NCBI GenBank assembly: GCA_021792615.1
Contig: JAJYUJ010000006.1
Coordinates: 1-64,000, forward strand
Source: a bacterium
GTDB lineage: Bacteria; JAMCPX01
Length of the DNA stretch: 64,000 nt
Direction of reading: 5' to 3'
The notes beneath the pieces are model-generated. The model was given only the letters and a program-made list of their open reading frames with translations. It made no database searches and was not told the DNA's origin. The position numbers and the translations under genes were made by a program. This document shows, piece after piece, positions 44,877 to 54,157 of the stretch (the stretch's first letter is position 1; each line of letters opens with the position of its first letter).

Positions 44877-46235
44877 TCAGAACACATAGCTTGCCTTCAG
44901 AAATACCTCGGAGTTGCCGATGATATTGCCGAAGACCGTTCCGCTGTCGCCTGCAAAAATGTATCCTCCGACGGCCATGGTTATGTTGTCATACGGCATC
45001 CAGTCAAGCTCCGGATAAAACATATAGCTGGTAAGATTATGCTGGGCCAATTCCGTGATAATCGCTATCTGTGCCTTCAGCTTATCGTACAAGAAGCTGC
45101 GGTTCGCCATGAGACTCAGGTAATTCTGGAGCTGATTGCCTATTTCATAAAACTCTCCATGGAGGAACTGGAGGTTTGCATAGGTACCGTCGTTGAATGT
45201 ATAATCGGTACCCAACACATATTTGACGAACGGTGAGGTTGCTATATCGTACGATGCTGCGGGATACGGCATATTCAGGACATAACTGTTGAACCTCACC
45301 GGCTGCTGCGGTATGTTCAAAGCTATCTCGCCCCATACTCCGTGGTCCCCGATCGAACCTGCGAAATCCGCACCTATGATAGAAAGTCTCGGAAAATCGA
45401 GATTCGCATTTGCTATGATACTGTTTCCCGATGTCGTAATATTTGCAGAGGCGAGCTCGGGCAGTGTGTAGAAACCGTTATAATAGCTCAATGAAATGTC
45501 ATAGCCATACAAAGCCTTCTTCGCCACCCTGAAGCCGTAACTCAAATCGCCGGGCATTGACTGCGCCGGCTCGGTCAGTCCTATGTTGATCTGATTGAGG
45601 TGCAACCATGGAGGTATCGGTTCGGAAGGTATAAATGCCGTTACCCATTTGTCTGAAGGAAGGACCGATGGAACAAACAGGGGTTCTATGACACCGGTCA
45701 ACGAGATCTCGTGCGGGAAATAATATTCTGCAACAAGCAGAGGTACCGGCAGTTTATTGTTGAAGGCAAAAGGGTCTTCAAGGTCATAAGGGTTCACGTT
45801 GTTCGTAACATTCAACTCATCCGCTGTGCCCCAGTTGAGGATCTGTTTGCCGATTTTGACATCGAGGTTCTCCAGTAAAAAGCTGTAAAACTCGACATAC
45901 ACCTGTCTGACGTCGAGATAGGTCGGCGGTTCTGAACTATACTGCTGCAATTGCGGCAGGTAGGTGGTCGGCTGTGTTATGCCGAAGCCCCGGAACCAAA
46001 CCTCGCCGTAAGCGTACAGTTCGTGTATCCTTTTTGCGGCAGTCAGGGTTACTCTGTATTCCTCCCTGCTGATATTTCCGTTCCCGGTCTCTGCCCGTGT
46101 ATCCACGAGCAGGCTCCCGGAAACAGGGTTGTCCGCAAACACGGCATGAGATATCGACAGTAAGAGTATCGTCATTCCTGCGAAAGCAGGAATCCAGCGT
46201 TTTAGTATAGTCATCATAACTGTTTTGTTCTTCAT
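44877..46235 (-). CDS. DUF1302-like outer-membrane barrel protein with repeat-derived signal peptide
   Basis: 452 residues. The mature part is rich in alternating beta strands and ends in a phenylalanine (FLKASYVF), as outer-membrane barrels do. NLDVKIGKQILNWGTADELN near residue 121 followed by VTNNVNPYDLEDPF matches the DUF1302-type motif. The N-terminus, MKNKTVMMTILKRWIPAFAG, then MTILLLSISHAVFA, is partly the translation of a dispersed hairpin repeat (46171-46196) fused in frame just ahead of a normal signal-peptide end. A terminator ends only 12 bases before the ATG and there is no ribosome-binding site, so expression may be reduced or rely on read-through. Confidence 0.8.
   Translation of the reverse strand: MKNKTVMMTILKRWIPAFAGMTILLLSISHAVFADNPVSGSLLVDTRAETGNGNISREEYRVTLTAAKRIHELYAYGEVWFRGFGITQPTTYLPQLQQYSSEPPTYLDVRQVYVEFYSFLLENLDVKIGKQILNWGTADELNVTNNVNPYDLEDPFAFNNKLPVPLLVAEYYFPHEISLTGVIEPLFVPSVLPSDKWVTAFIPSEPIPPWLHLNQINIGLTEPAQSMPGDLSYGFRVAKKALYGYDISLSYYNGFYTLPELASANITTSGNSIIANANLDFPRLSIIGADFAGSIGDHGVWGEIALNIPQQPVRFNSYVLNMPYPAASYDIATSPFVKYVLGTDYTFNDGTYANLQFLHGEFYEIGNQLQNYLSLMANRSFLYDKLKAQIAIITELAQHNLTSYMFYPELDWMPYDNITMAVGGYIFAGDSGTVFGNIIGNSEVFLKASYVF
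46171..46196. repeat. Dispersed hairpin repeat inside the barrel-protein signal peptide
   Basis: ATTCCTGCGAAAGCAGGAAT is a perfect 8-bp stem with a GAAA tetraloop, flanked by GTC and CCA. This is the same type as the ends of the element at 42225. In the minus-strand reading frame it encodes WIPAFAGMT. Confidence 0.85.
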
Positions 46236-46247
46236 ATATTTTTGGTT

Positions 46248-46282
46248 AAAAAGAGCGGCGATGGATCACATTGTCCATCACC
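46248..46282 (-). terminator. Intrinsic terminator after the CoA-transferase gene
   Basis: On the minus strand GGTGATGGA and TCCATCGCC pair (9 bp, one G-U) around an 8-base loop, then GCTCTTTTT follows. It is 54 bases past the CoA-transferase stop and 12 bases before the start of the barrel-protein gene. Confidence 0.75.
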
Positions 46283-46335
46283 CCGGATTGTTTTTTCATA
46301 GCATCTCCCGGTTTTGTTTGCAATCATCTTTCCGT

Positions 46336-48105
46336 TCATAGAAACGCCTTTTTAGGGTCGAACAGCCGCATGGTAACGAGCGTCTCCTGCGATGGATACG
46401 CTACGGGTTTCAGATTGCTCGCTATGCCCACATTCCATCCGGTCTTTTCCTTAACAGCCCTCACGTGTGCATCGATGTCCATACCGGGCTTTTGCGGATA
46501 CCGGGTAAAAACAAATTCGTTCTTTTCGTCTTTTTCGAATACCCCCATATCCGTTACCAGCGTACTCACCTTTTTGCCGGGTCCCGTTATATAAGACACC
46601 CTGTCGACAAAACGCATCTGGTTCAACGGACACACAACGATGGTTTCCTGCGCCCCCGCAGTAACATCGTTCCCGCCGCCGGACCCGACCAGGAATATGC
46701 CGTCACCGACCCTCGTCGAATTGATATTGCCGAACCTGTCGACCTGGCCTGCCCCGATGATACCGATTGTTTTGTTTGAATAACCCCCGACCATCAAGCC
46801 GAGTGCATCGAATGCGCTCGTCAGCATTTTACACGTCGGTATGTTCGCAAAATTAAAAATAAAAGGATTCCCTGGCCGCGGGTAATACCCGTAGAAACCT
46901 ACCTCTGCTATGAGCTCCACATCGACCTTCTCCTGTTTCAACTTCACGGCGGACAGCCATGCCGCGATGTTCGAGTTCCCGATTCCCGCGAGCACGGCCC
47001 TGTATGATTTGTCGCGTATTTTCTCTTCAAGGACAACCGATGCCATTGCGGTCATGAGCTCATTTTTCGACGGCTGGTCCGATGGAGATATGGTGTCCTG
47101 AACATCCTTGATCTCATCGGCCCATGAAAGGGGTTTTGCCTTTCCTTTCAGATACAGCTGCTTTTGACTGCCGAGCTTATGAAGATACCCGTCATGGTCC
47201 TGTACTCCCGTTATCCAGTCGTGGATCCACGTATCGAGGGTGTCCAGGGATTTTGCCGCTTCCCTGAACCCGAGTATAAAATCATAATCTTCGCTGTACC
47301 CGTCAAACTCGGAAAACCCGCTTTCTGCCATACCGCTGGGATGTGAGCCGAACTCCATAGGTACAACCGCCTTTACGAGGTACGACGGCAGCTTTGAAAG
47401 GTGGGAATATTTGCGTATAACGTCCTCATCGACGATATGCTCTGCCGAAAGAATCACGCCGTTGCGGCTTGCATAGGCGCCATAGAACTCCTCTGCATAG
47501 GGCGGTGTGAATATCGCATGACCCGATTTGTCCGCAACAAAGGCATGATACAGGGAAATATCCGGGTTCACGGCTTTCAGCGCACCTATCTCTTTCGACG
47601 GCTCGAACGGCATCGGTATTCTTTTGAAACTGCCGGCGTTTTCTGTCTCCATGGTGCTGTCCATAATGGAGTTTACCGGTAAAAAGCCGACCCCCAGTGC
47701 ACCTGCCATAAGCCTGAGCGTAAATGCAAGAATACTCCAATTCTCGATGTCCACCTGCTTGTTCAGATAGAGGTTTTGAACGACGATGTTCGGGGTCGGA
47801 GACGGATAGGGATCCCCGGCGTACGTTGTTATGACCTTTTTTACCATGCCGAGATGCATCATAACGATAATGTGGTTGATGGCACCAAGGGTTATTATGT
47901 CAAACCCAGGTTTTGTCTTATAAAACTGCCGGATCAGTTCATAGGAAAGTCCGTACGGAATGCTGTTCGTTATACCGATATGGATTGCCATACCGGGTTT
48001 GATGAAATTTCTTATCGCTGCATCCGCACTCATTATCTTGTCCGTGCCGTCTTCCTTCGGAAGACTCGTGAAAGATTCAAGTACATTTTTAACGAATTTG
48101 TCCAT
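46336..48105 (-). CDS. Fused alpha-beta class I CoA-transferase
   Basis: 589 residues, about the sum of two CoA-transferase subunits. Residues 1-310 resemble the alpha subunit (IRNFIKPGMAIHIGITNSIP near residue 31, ITLGAINHIIVMMHLGMVKK). Residues 345-589 resemble the beta subunit (ELMTAMASVVLEEKIRDKSY; VGDGIFLVGSGGGNDVTAGA). The probable catalytic glutamate is in VELIAEVGFYGYYPRPGNPF near residue 415. Substrates could be glutaconate, acetate or other acyl-CoAs; the family relation does not decide it. No other acyl-CoA gene lies nearby. It is 72 bases downstream of coaE. Confidence 0.85.
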   Translation of the reverse strand: MDKFVKNVLESFTSLPKEDGTDKIMSADAAIRNFIKPGMAIHIGITNSIPYGLSYELIRQFYKTKPGFDIITLGAINHIIVMMHLGMVKKVITTYAGDPYPSPTPNIVVQNLYLNKQVDIENWSILAFTLRLMAGALGVGFLPVNSIMDSTMETENAGSFKRIPMPFEPSKEIGALKAVNPDISLYHAFVADKSGHAIFTPPYAEEFYGAYASRNGVILSAEHIVDEDVIRKYSHLSKLPSYLVKAVVPMEFGSHPSGMAESGFSEFDGYSEDYDFILGFREAAKSLDTLDTWIHDWITGVQDHDGYLHKLGSQKQLYLKGKAKPLSWADEIKDVQDTISPSDQPSKNELMTAMASVVLEEKIRDKSYRAVLAGIGNSNIAAWLSAVKLKQEKVDVELIAEVGFYGYYPRPGNPFIFNFANIPTCKMLTSAFDALGLMVGGYSNKTIGIIGAGQVDRFGNINSTRVGDGIFLVGSGGGNDVTAGAQETIVVCPLNQMRFVDRVSYITGPGKKVSTLVTDMGVFEKDEKNEFVFTRYPQKPGMDIDAHVRAVKEKTGWNVGIASNLKPVAYPSQETLVTMRLFDPKKAFL

Positions 48106-48177
48106 GATACTTCTCTCCTTGACTATTGTATGTATCTGATCAGACTTGTTCCCGTAGAAGCAGTTTCCCGGCAGCCC

Positions 48178-48780
48178 CTAACCTTTTTGACGCGTGATCG
48201 TGTTCCAGATATCTTCTGCCTGCTTTTTTGTTTGTTCCGTACCGGAGGAATTGTCTATGATAAAGTCTGCTTTTTTTTGTTTTTCCTCGATAGGCATTTG
48301 GGCACGGATCCTTTCGAGTATGTGTTCATACGGCATCTCCGGTGTCCTGCTCTGTATACGCTTTATCTGGGCATCCCGGCTGCAAACGACAACAATGACG
48401 GGACGTAACCAGCTGTCCGCACCCGATTCAAACAGCAGCGGCACATCAAGGATAATGATGCCTTCCTTATCTTTCCTGAGATTGATTTCATCCCGGATTT
48501 TCTCAAACACGTAGGGATGAATAAGCTGCTCAAGCCATCTTCTCTCTGTTGAGTCGCTAAATATGATCTCTGCTATCTTTTGCCGGTCGGCTTCAAGATC
48601 GTTGTTCAGTATTTTTTTCCCATACCTGTTTACGACCTGATCATACCCCGGCATACCTTTTGATAAGTATGTCCTGGCGATCTCGTCAGAATCGATGACA
48701 ACAGCCCCGAGCGATTCGAATATACGGGCAACCGTGGATTTGCCTGTACCTATTCCGCCTGTCAATCCGACAATTTTCAT
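48178..48780 (-). CDS. coaE: Dephospho-CoA kinase
   Basis: 200 residues; last step of coenzyme A synthesis. P-loop GLTGGIGTGKSTVARIFESL at residue 5, with DSDEIARTYLSKGMPGYDQV near residue 35 and LDVPLLFESGADSWLRPVIV near residue 110 typical of the family. Its position next to a CoA-transferase may be coincidental. Confidence 0.96.
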   Translation of the reverse strand: MKIVGLTGGIGTGKSTVARIFESLGAVVIDSDEIARTYLSKGMPGYDQVVNRYGKKILNNDLEADRQKIAEIIFSDSTERRWLEQLIHPYVFEKIRDEINLRKDKEGIIILDVPLLFESGADSWLRPVIVVVCSRDAQIKRIQSRTPEMPYEHILERIRAQMPIEEKQKKADFIIDNSSGTEQTKKQAEDIWNTITRQKG

Positions 48781-48902
48781 GGCACGAACTTATGTTAAAT
48801 TGACATATATGTCAAGAATATGAAGAGGATGGAAACAGAGGGTACCGTTAGCAAGGGGTAAAGAAATAAGAGTGAGGAGCGGACAATGATGGTCCGAGGG
48901 GA

Positions 48903-48956
48903 CAAGAAAAAGAGTCCAGAGTCAGGATTTTTTACCCGGCATTCCTGACTCCGGAC
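48903..48956 (-). terminator. Intrinsic terminator of distal amtB
   Basis: GTCCGGAGTCAGGA and TCCTGACTCTGGAC pair over 14 positions with one mismatch and a 15-base loop; on the minus strand TCTTTTTCTTG follows. It starts 13 bases after the amtB stop. Confidence 0.75.
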
Positions 48957-48968
48957 TGCGAAACCATC

Positions 48969-50285
48969 TTACATATTGTATCCTTCTTCGCCATGCTGGG
49001 TGATATCAAGTCCCATGACCTCTTCTTCCTGGGTAACCCTCAATCCCATGGTCCAATCCAGCACCTTCAGAATGATAAATGTTACTACAAAGCCGTACAC
49101 AATGGTAGCTGCGACAGCGATAAACTGTACCAGTAATTGTTTCGGATTGCCGTAAAACAGTCCGTTTGCACCGCCGGCATTAATGGCAACGCTTGCAAAA
49201 AGTCCTGTCGCAAGCGCCCCAAACGTACCGCCGACACCATGCACACCGACAACGTCCAGCGCATCATCGTAGCCTAACTTCGGCTTCAAGCTTACGGCAT
49301 AGTAGCACAGCATACCGGCAATAAAGCCTATAATGATGGCCGGTATGGGCCCTACATACCCGGATGCAGGTGTAATTGCGACGAGCCCTGCCACAGCACC
49401 ACTCGCTGCGCCAAGCATGGTCGGTTTTCCGCTCTTTTTCCATTCTGCAGCAAGCCATCCGAGTGTTGCTGCTGCTGCAGCTATGTTCGTTACGACAAAT
49501 GCGGACCCCGCAAGTGCACCGGCAGAAAGGGCACTGCCTGCATTGAACCCGAACCATCCGAACCACAGCAGCGATGCACCGATAACCGTCATGGTAAGAT
49601 TGTGGGGCGGGTTGTGTTCTTTACCATAGTTGTGCCGTTTACCGATGATAAGAACAGCGGCAAGCGCGGATATTGCAGAGCTTATGTGGACGACGGTACC
49701 GCCTGCGAAATCAAGCGCTCCAAGGTTGTGTATCCATCCTCCGGTGCCCCATACCCAGTGGGCAATGGGATCATAAACCAGGGTGGCCCATAAAATGATA
49801 AATACCAGAAAGGTCTTAAATTTCATTCGTTCGGCAAAGGCACCCGTGATCAGCCCGGGCGTTATTACGGCAAACATCATCTGGAACATCATAAATACCT
49901 CATGAGGTATTGTAGGAGCGTAATTGGGGTTTGGTGCAAACCCGACATGGTTAAGCCCGAACCATTTCAGGCTTCCTATAATCCCATGGATGTCCGGACC
50001 GAAGGAAAGGCTGTAACCCCATAAAACCCATTGGATACTAATAACCGCAAGGAGAATAAAGCTCTGCATGATTGTTGCAAGCACATTCTTTTTTCTGACC
50101 ATACCACCGTAAAACAATGCAAGCCCCGGTGTCATCAGCATGACCAGTGCCGTTGCAATAAGCACGAACGCGGTATCCCCTGCACTAACCCTGTTCACTG
50201 CAGTTCCGGTTGCGTCAGCGTTCGCTATTGCAGGCGTGAGCAGAGTCATAAGGAATAAAGGTGTTTTTGCCATATATTTTTTCAT
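48969..50285 (-). CDS. amtB: Ammonium transporter (distal copy)
   Basis: 438 residues: a signal-peptide-like N-terminus (PLFLMTLLTPAIANADATGT) and eleven membrane helices. Channel residues: the twin histidines in FAGGTVVHISSAISALAAVL and DVVGVHGVGGTFGALATGLF, and the FYGGMVRKKNVLATIMQ segment near the pore. The C-terminal tail (RVTQEEEVMGLDITQHGEEG) is the GlnK-binding region of the family. It has its own sigma-54 promoter with palindromes upstream. Very similar to the second amtB 2 kb away, so a duplication. Confidence 0.96.
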   Translation of the reverse strand: MKKYMAKTPLFLMTLLTPAIANADATGTAVNRVSAGDTAFVLIATALVMLMTPGLALFYGGMVRKKNVLATIMQSFILLAVISIQWVLWGYSLSFGPDIHGIIGSLKWFGLNHVGFAPNPNYAPTIPHEVFMMFQMMFAVITPGLITGAFAERMKFKTFLVFIILWATLVYDPIAHWVWGTGGWIHNLGALDFAGGTVVHISSAISALAAVLIIGKRHNYGKEHNPPHNLTMTVIGASLLWFGWFGFNAGSALSAGALAGSAFVVTNIAAAAATLGWLAAEWKKSGKPTMLGAASGAVAGLVAITPASGYVGPIPAIIIGFIAGMLCYYAVSLKPKLGYDDALDVVGVHGVGGTFGALATGLFASVAINAGGANGLFYGNPKQLLVQFIAVAATIVYGFVVTFIILKVLDWTMGLRVTQEEEVMGLDITQHGEEGYNM

Positions 50286-50311
50286 TTTTTCTCCTCTAAC
50301 GATCTTAAGAG

Positions 50312-50323
50312 TACAAAATTGTA
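50312..50323. promoter_or_regulatory. Palindrome TACAA-N2-TTGTA near the amtB start site
   Basis: TACAAAATTGTA, 4-15 bases downstream of the sigma-54 element toward the gene. The position around the transcription start would suit repression. Confidence 0.5.
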
Positions 50324-50326
50324 ATG

Positions 50327-50342
50327 AGCAGTTTATATGCCA
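50327..50342 (-). promoter_or_regulatory. Sigma-54 promoter of distal amtB
   Basis: TGGCATATAAACTGCT on the minus strand keeps GG at -24 and GC at -12 with exactly 10 bases between, close to the consensus TGGCAC-N5-TTGCA. The ATG is 42 bases downstream. Confidence 0.7.
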
Positions 50343-50364
50343 GCGCCCGTACGGTCATTCTATG

Positions 50365-50374
50365 ACAATTTTGT
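50365..50374. promoter_or_regulatory. Palindrome ACAA-N2-TTGT upstream of amtB
   Basis: ACAATTTTGT lies about 23 bases upstream of the -24 element. It has the same half-sites as those at 50312, 50386 and 54158. Confidence 0.5.
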
Positions 50375-50385
50375 TGCACTTAATC

Positions 50386-50397
50386 TACAAGTTTGTA
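50386..50397. promoter_or_regulatory. Palindrome TACAA-N2-TTGTA upstream of amtB
   Basis: TACAAGTTTGTA, about 44 bases upstream of the -24 element; an activator-binding site is the likely role. Confidence 0.5.
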
Positions 50398-50432
50398 TGG
50401 CGGTAACATAAAAGGCCGGGAGAAAAAGGGGG

Positions 50433-51158
50433 TCAAAGGATTAAGCCGGAAAATGCGGTAAACACCTGCTTACTCGTTTTGTTCAACAGACCGCTATATT
50501 TTTTTGTATCTCCGAGTATCATGGAAACATCGATGCTCGTTTTCAAGGTATCCAACTCTGCTTTGTATTCATGAATCCATGCCTTTATATCCGCTTCTCT
50601 GGTCTCAATATGAAACTGCAGGCCATAGATAGTGTCTATTCTGAACGCCTGATTCGCATAGAGCTGCGAACCCGCAAGCACAACGGCGTCGCCGGGAAGA
50701 TCAAAGGTGTCCCCATGCCATTGAAACACCTTCATGGTTGCAGGATTGCCTTTGGCAGCTTCAACTGAAGCAAAAAGACTGTCGTTTGGCGCCTGCGCTG
50801 TAAAATGTATATCATACCACCCGATCTCTTTTGTTCCGCCTTTGTATACCCTTCCGCCCAGTGCCTGGGCTACCATCTGGGAACCAAGGCATATCCCGAT
50901 AACCGGCAGTTTTGCGTCCCGCGCCTTCCTGATAAGCGAGAGTTCTTTTTCGATAAACGGATATTTATCTTGTTCATAAACACCCATGGGACCTCCGAGG
51001 ATGATAAGAGCGCGGTAATCCGCTGCATCGTGCGGAATCCTGTCCTTCCACGTATCTATATAAATGTAGGGAATACCTCTGTCTGCCAGGACATTTTGTA
51101 TCGTGCCGAGTCCCTCAACGCTTATATGCCGTATGACTGCTACCGGTTTATTCATCAT
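50433..51158 (-). CDS. Class I glutamine amidotransferase (GMP synthase-like)
   Basis: 241 residues. The triad cysteine is in LPVIGICLGSQMVAQALGGR near residue 93 and the histidine and glutamate in IYGLQFHIETREADI near residue 183. LIILGGPMGVYEQDKYPFIE near residue 50 forms the oxyanion region. It is a stand-alone amidotransferase that would hydrolyse glutamine for an unknown acceptor, or act as a gamma-glutamyl hydrolase. It starts 2 bases after the second amtB stop, between two amtB genes and near glnA, so a role in glutamine turnover or nitrogen scavenging is a reasonable inference. Confidence 0.88.
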   Translation of the reverse strand: MMNKPVAVIRHISVEGLGTIQNVLADRGIPYIYIDTWKDRIPHDAADYRALIILGGPMGVYEQDKYPFIEKELSLIRKARDAKLPVIGICLGSQMVAQALGGRVYKGGTKEIGWYDIHFTAQAPNDSLFASVEAAKGNPATMKVFQWHGDTFDLPGDAVVLAGSQLYANQAFRIDTIYGLQFHIETREADIKAWIHEYKAELDTLKTSIDVSMILGDTKKYSGLLNKTSKQVFTAFSGLIL

Positions 51159-51160
51159 GG

Positions 51161-52480
51161 CTACATATTATATCCTTCTTCACCGTGCTGTGTTACATCA
51201 AGTCCGGATATTTCATCTTCACGCGATACCCTGATGCCCATCGTTTTATCAAGCACCTTAAGGATTATTATGGTCAGGACAAAGCAGTATACTGCTATCA
51301 CCAAAACAGCCATTACCTGTGTAAAGAACAGCTTATCGCCTCCGTAAAACAACCCGTTTGCACCTGCAGCGTTGACTGCTAAACTTGCAAAAAGTCCCGT
51401 TGCCAATACGCCCAATACACCGCCGACGCCATGAACACCGACAACATCAAGGGCATCATCATAACCAAATTTGAATTTTAAATTCACCGCATGGTAACAT
51501 AAAGCTCCTGCTGCAAATCCGATAATGATAGCTGCAACCGGAGAAACGAACCCGGATGCAGGAGTAATCGTTGCAAGACCAGCAACAGCACCACTTGCCG
51601 CACCCAGCATAGTAGGCTTTCCATTTTTGAGCCATTCAAAAACAACCCAGCCCAGTGTGCCTGCAGCCCCTGCAATATTGGTAACGACGAATGTTGATGT
51701 TGCCAGCGCACCTGCCGATAGGGCACTGCCTGCATTAAACCCGAACCATCCGAACCACAGCAATGCGGTACCGAGCATGGTCATGGTAAGGTTATGCGGC
51801 ATATACCGTGCTTTCCCATAATTATGCCTCTTGCCAATGACAAGGACAGCGGCAAGCGCGGATATACCGGAACTCAGATGAACGACCAGTCCCCCGGCAA
51901 AATCAAGGACGCCGAATGATTTTAACCAGCCGCCATTCCCCCAGACCCAGTGCGTTACCGGATCATAGACGATTGTCGACCATACGATGGTAAATACCAA
52001 AAAGGTGCTGAACTTCATCCGCTCTGCAAATGCACCGGTTATCAGTCCGGGCGTTATAATTGCAAACATCATCTGGAATACCATAAATGCCTGATGGGGA
52101 ATGGTCGGTGCATAAACAGGATCAGGGGTAAGTCCTACATGGTTAAGGCCAAACCAGCTTAAACTGCCGATAATACCATGGATGTCGGGACCGAAAGAAA
52201 GGCTGTACCCCCAGAGGACCCATTGAATGCTGATCACCGCAAGGAGTATAAAACTGTGCATAATGGTAGCAAGGACGTTTTTTTTACGTACCATACCGCC
52301 GTAAAACAGAGCGAGCCCGGGTGTCATGAGCATGACGAGTGCTGCGGCTGCAAGTACAAACGCAGTATCTCCGGAATTTATTGTATGCGCGGTATCGATG
52401 GTCCCCGATACATTTGCGAATGCAATTGACGGTATGGATACAACGATAAAACTCATGATCCCTGATAAAATTTTTTTCAT
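51161..52480 (-). CDS. amtB: Ammonium transporter (proximal copy)
   Basis: 439 residues from ATG 52480 with GGGGGAG before it; the frame is open to 52528 but the extra residues are charged and precede the signal peptide. Signal peptide MSFIVVSIPSIAFANVSG-like, then eleven helices. Twin histidines lie in FAGGLVVHLSSGISALAAVL and DVVGVHGVGGVLGVLATGLF. Tail EISGLDVTQHGEEGYNM as in the other copy. No sigma-54 element was found in its 153-base upstream gap, so it may depend on read-through from glnA. Confidence 0.96.
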   Translation of the reverse strand: MKKILSGIMSFIVVSIPSIAFANVSGTIDTAHTINSGDTAFVLAAAALVMLMTPGLALFYGGMVRKKNVLATIMHSFILLAVISIQWVLWGYSLSFGPDIHGIIGSLSWFGLNHVGLTPDPVYAPTIPHQAFMVFQMMFAIITPGLITGAFAERMKFSTFLVFTIVWSTIVYDPVTHWVWGNGGWLKSFGVLDFAGGLVVHLSSGISALAAVLVIGKRHNYGKARYMPHNLTMTMLGTALLWFGWFGFNAGSALSAGALATSTFVVTNIAGAAGTLGWVVFEWLKNGKPTMLGAASGAVAGLATITPASGFVSPVAAIIIGFAAGALCYHAVNLKFKFGYDDALDVVGVHGVGGVLGVLATGLFASLAVNAAGANGLFYGGDKLFFTQVMAVLVIAVYCFVLTIIILKVLDKTMGIRVSREDEISGLDVTQHGEEGYNM

Positions 52481-52590
52481 CTCTCTCCCCCTTGTGCATT
52501 CACGGTCATCATCTCTTGATCTATTCATAGGGTGAAAAAGGCATAGATAGAGACTGACACGGTTTACAAATACTGTTCTTTTCTTATGGT

Positions 52591-52618
52591 AGAGGGGCGG
52601 TTCAGGAACCGCCCCTTT
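52591..52618. terminator. Hairpin downstream of glnA
   Basis: GGGGCGGTTC and GAACCGCCCC form a perfect 10-bp core stem, extended by a few weaker pairs, 16 bases past the glnA stop. On the minus strand the following bases (TCTACCATAAG) are not T-rich, so termination may be partial, letting some transcripts continue into amtB. Confidence 0.6.
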
Positions 52619-52633
52619 CTTACAAACGCTAAT

Positions 52634-54046
52634 TTATGCGTCGAAATATAAACTAAACTCCAGCGGAACCGGTCTCAGTTTAACCGGGTTAACCTCTGCT
52701 TTGGTTTTATATTCGATCCATGTTTCAATAACATCAGACGTGAACACATCGCCTTTCAGCAGGAATTCGTGGTCCTTCTTCAATGCATTGAGTGCTTCTT
52801 CGAGGCTGCCGGGTGTGCTCGGTACATTCTTCAATTCCTCGGGTGAAAGCCCGTAGATATCCTTATCGAGCGGCTCACCGGGCTTGATCTTGTTCTGGAT
52901 ACCGTCAAGACCCGCCATGAGCATGGCTGAAAATGCAAGGTAACTGTTGGATGCCGGGTCCGGGAACCGTACCTCTATTCTCTTTGATTTCGGACTCGGT
53001 GAGTACATCGGTATTCTGATGGAGGCCGACCTGTTCCTGCTCGAGTAAGCGAGGTTTACCGGTGCCTCAAACCCCGGGACAAGTCTCCGGTAAGAATTCG
53101 TGGTCGGGTTGGTAAATGCACAGATTGCCGCCGCATGTTTGAGTATGCCGCCGATATAATGCATCGCAAGCTCACTCATGCCGCCGTATCCGTTTCCTGC
53201 AAACAAGGGCTTGCCGCCTTTCCAGATGCTCTGGTGCGTGTGCATACCCGATCCGTTGTCTCCGAAGAGGGGCTTGGGCATAAATGTTGCCGTTTTACCA
53301 TTTTTGTGTGCGATGTTCTTGACGACATGCTTATACCACATGACACTGTCACCCATGCGCAACAAGGAATCGAATACCATGTCTATTTCCGCCTGTCCGC
53401 CTGTTGCAACCTCATGGTGATGCTTTTCTATCTTCAGTCCTACATTCTCCATTGCTGTTACAATCTCGCTCCTGATGTCCGTCTGTGAGTCGGTCGGGGA
53501 TACGGGGAAATAACCTTCCTTATACCGCGGCTTGTAACCGAGGTTCGGGTTCTCTATCCTGCCGGTGTTCCACTGTCCTTCCACCGAGTCTATAGAGTAA
53601 TATCCCTCGTTAACGCTCTGGCTGTATCGTATGTCATCGAATATAAAAAACTCCAGCTCCGGACCAAAATAAGCTATGTCACCAATGCCTGTTGATTTTA
53701 AATAATTCTCTGCCTTTCTGGCTATATTTCTCGGATCCCTTGTATAATATTCCTTTGTTATCGGGTCCTGTATGTTGCAGATGATGCTGATCGTCGGTTC
53801 CTGCATAAAAGGGTCGACCATAGCGGTTGATGCGTCCGGTATAACGAGCATATCACTTGCGTGAATCGGCTGCCATCCCCTGATACTGCTGCCGTCGAAA
53901 CCCAGACCTTCTTCAAAAATATCCTCATTTAATTCGTGTACCGGTGCCGTAAAATGCTGCCATGTCCCGATGAAGTCCAGGAACTTCATGTCTACATAAC
54001 GTATCTTCTTCTCCTCGATAAGCTTTAAAACATCTTTTGGTGTCAT
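52634..54046 (-). CDS. glnA: Glutamine synthetase type I
   Basis: 470 residues from ATG 54046 with an AAGAGGAGG ribosome-binding site; an upstream codon at 54070 is less likely. Active-site motifs: [20 protein letters not shown] near residue 52, the ATP/metal stretch [20 protein letters not shown] near residue 265, and [20 protein letters not shown] near residue 340. The tyrosine in [13 protein letters not shown] near residue 397 matches the adenylylation site of GSI-beta enzymes. Assimilates ammonium in the cytoplasm. Sigma-54 promoter upstream, with the activator gene just before. Confidence 0.97.
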   Translation of the reverse strand: MTPKDVLKLIEEKKIRYVDMKFLDFIGTWQHFTAPVHELNEDIFEEGLGFDGSSIRGWQPIHASDMLVIPDASTAMVDPFMQEPTISIICNIQDPITKEYYTRDPRNIARKAENYLKSTGIGDIAYFGPELEFFIFDDIRYSQSVNEGYYSIDSVEGQWNTGRIENPNLGYKPRYKEGYFPVSPTDSQTDIRSEIVTAMENVGLKIEKHHHEVATGGQAEIDMVFDSLLRMGDSVMWYKHVVKNIAHKNGKTATFMPKPLFGDNGSGMHTHQSIWKGGKPLFAGNGYGGMSELAMHYIGGILKHAAAICAFTNPTTNSYRRLVPGFEAPVNLAYSSRNRSASIRIPMYSPSPKSKRIEVRFPDPASNSYLAFSAMLMAGLDGIQNKIKPGEPLDKDIYGLSPEELKNVPSTPGSLEEALNALKKDHEFLLKGDVFTSDVIETWIEYKTKAEVNPVKLRPVPLEFSLYFDA

Positions 54047-54077
54047 AGTACCTCCTCTTTTTTTATACAAATTTTAA

Positions 54078-54093
54078 TGCACATAACATGCCA
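54078..54093 (-). promoter_or_regulatory. Sigma-54 promoter of glnA
   Basis: TGGCATGTTATGTGCA on the minus strand keeps GG and GC 10 bases apart and matches the consensus in TGGCA and TGCA. It is 32 bases upstream of the glnA ATG. Confidence 0.75.
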
Positions 54094-54157
54094 TTTCCCG
54101 GTGTCAACAATAATATCCGGCTAACGCGATAAAATACATTTTTGTTACAATATAACA

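Noticed and set aside
52594-52615. GG-N10-GC inside the hairpin after glnA as a sigma-54 promoter for amtB
   Set aside because: It lacks the TGGC and TGC context and is explained by the stem sequence.
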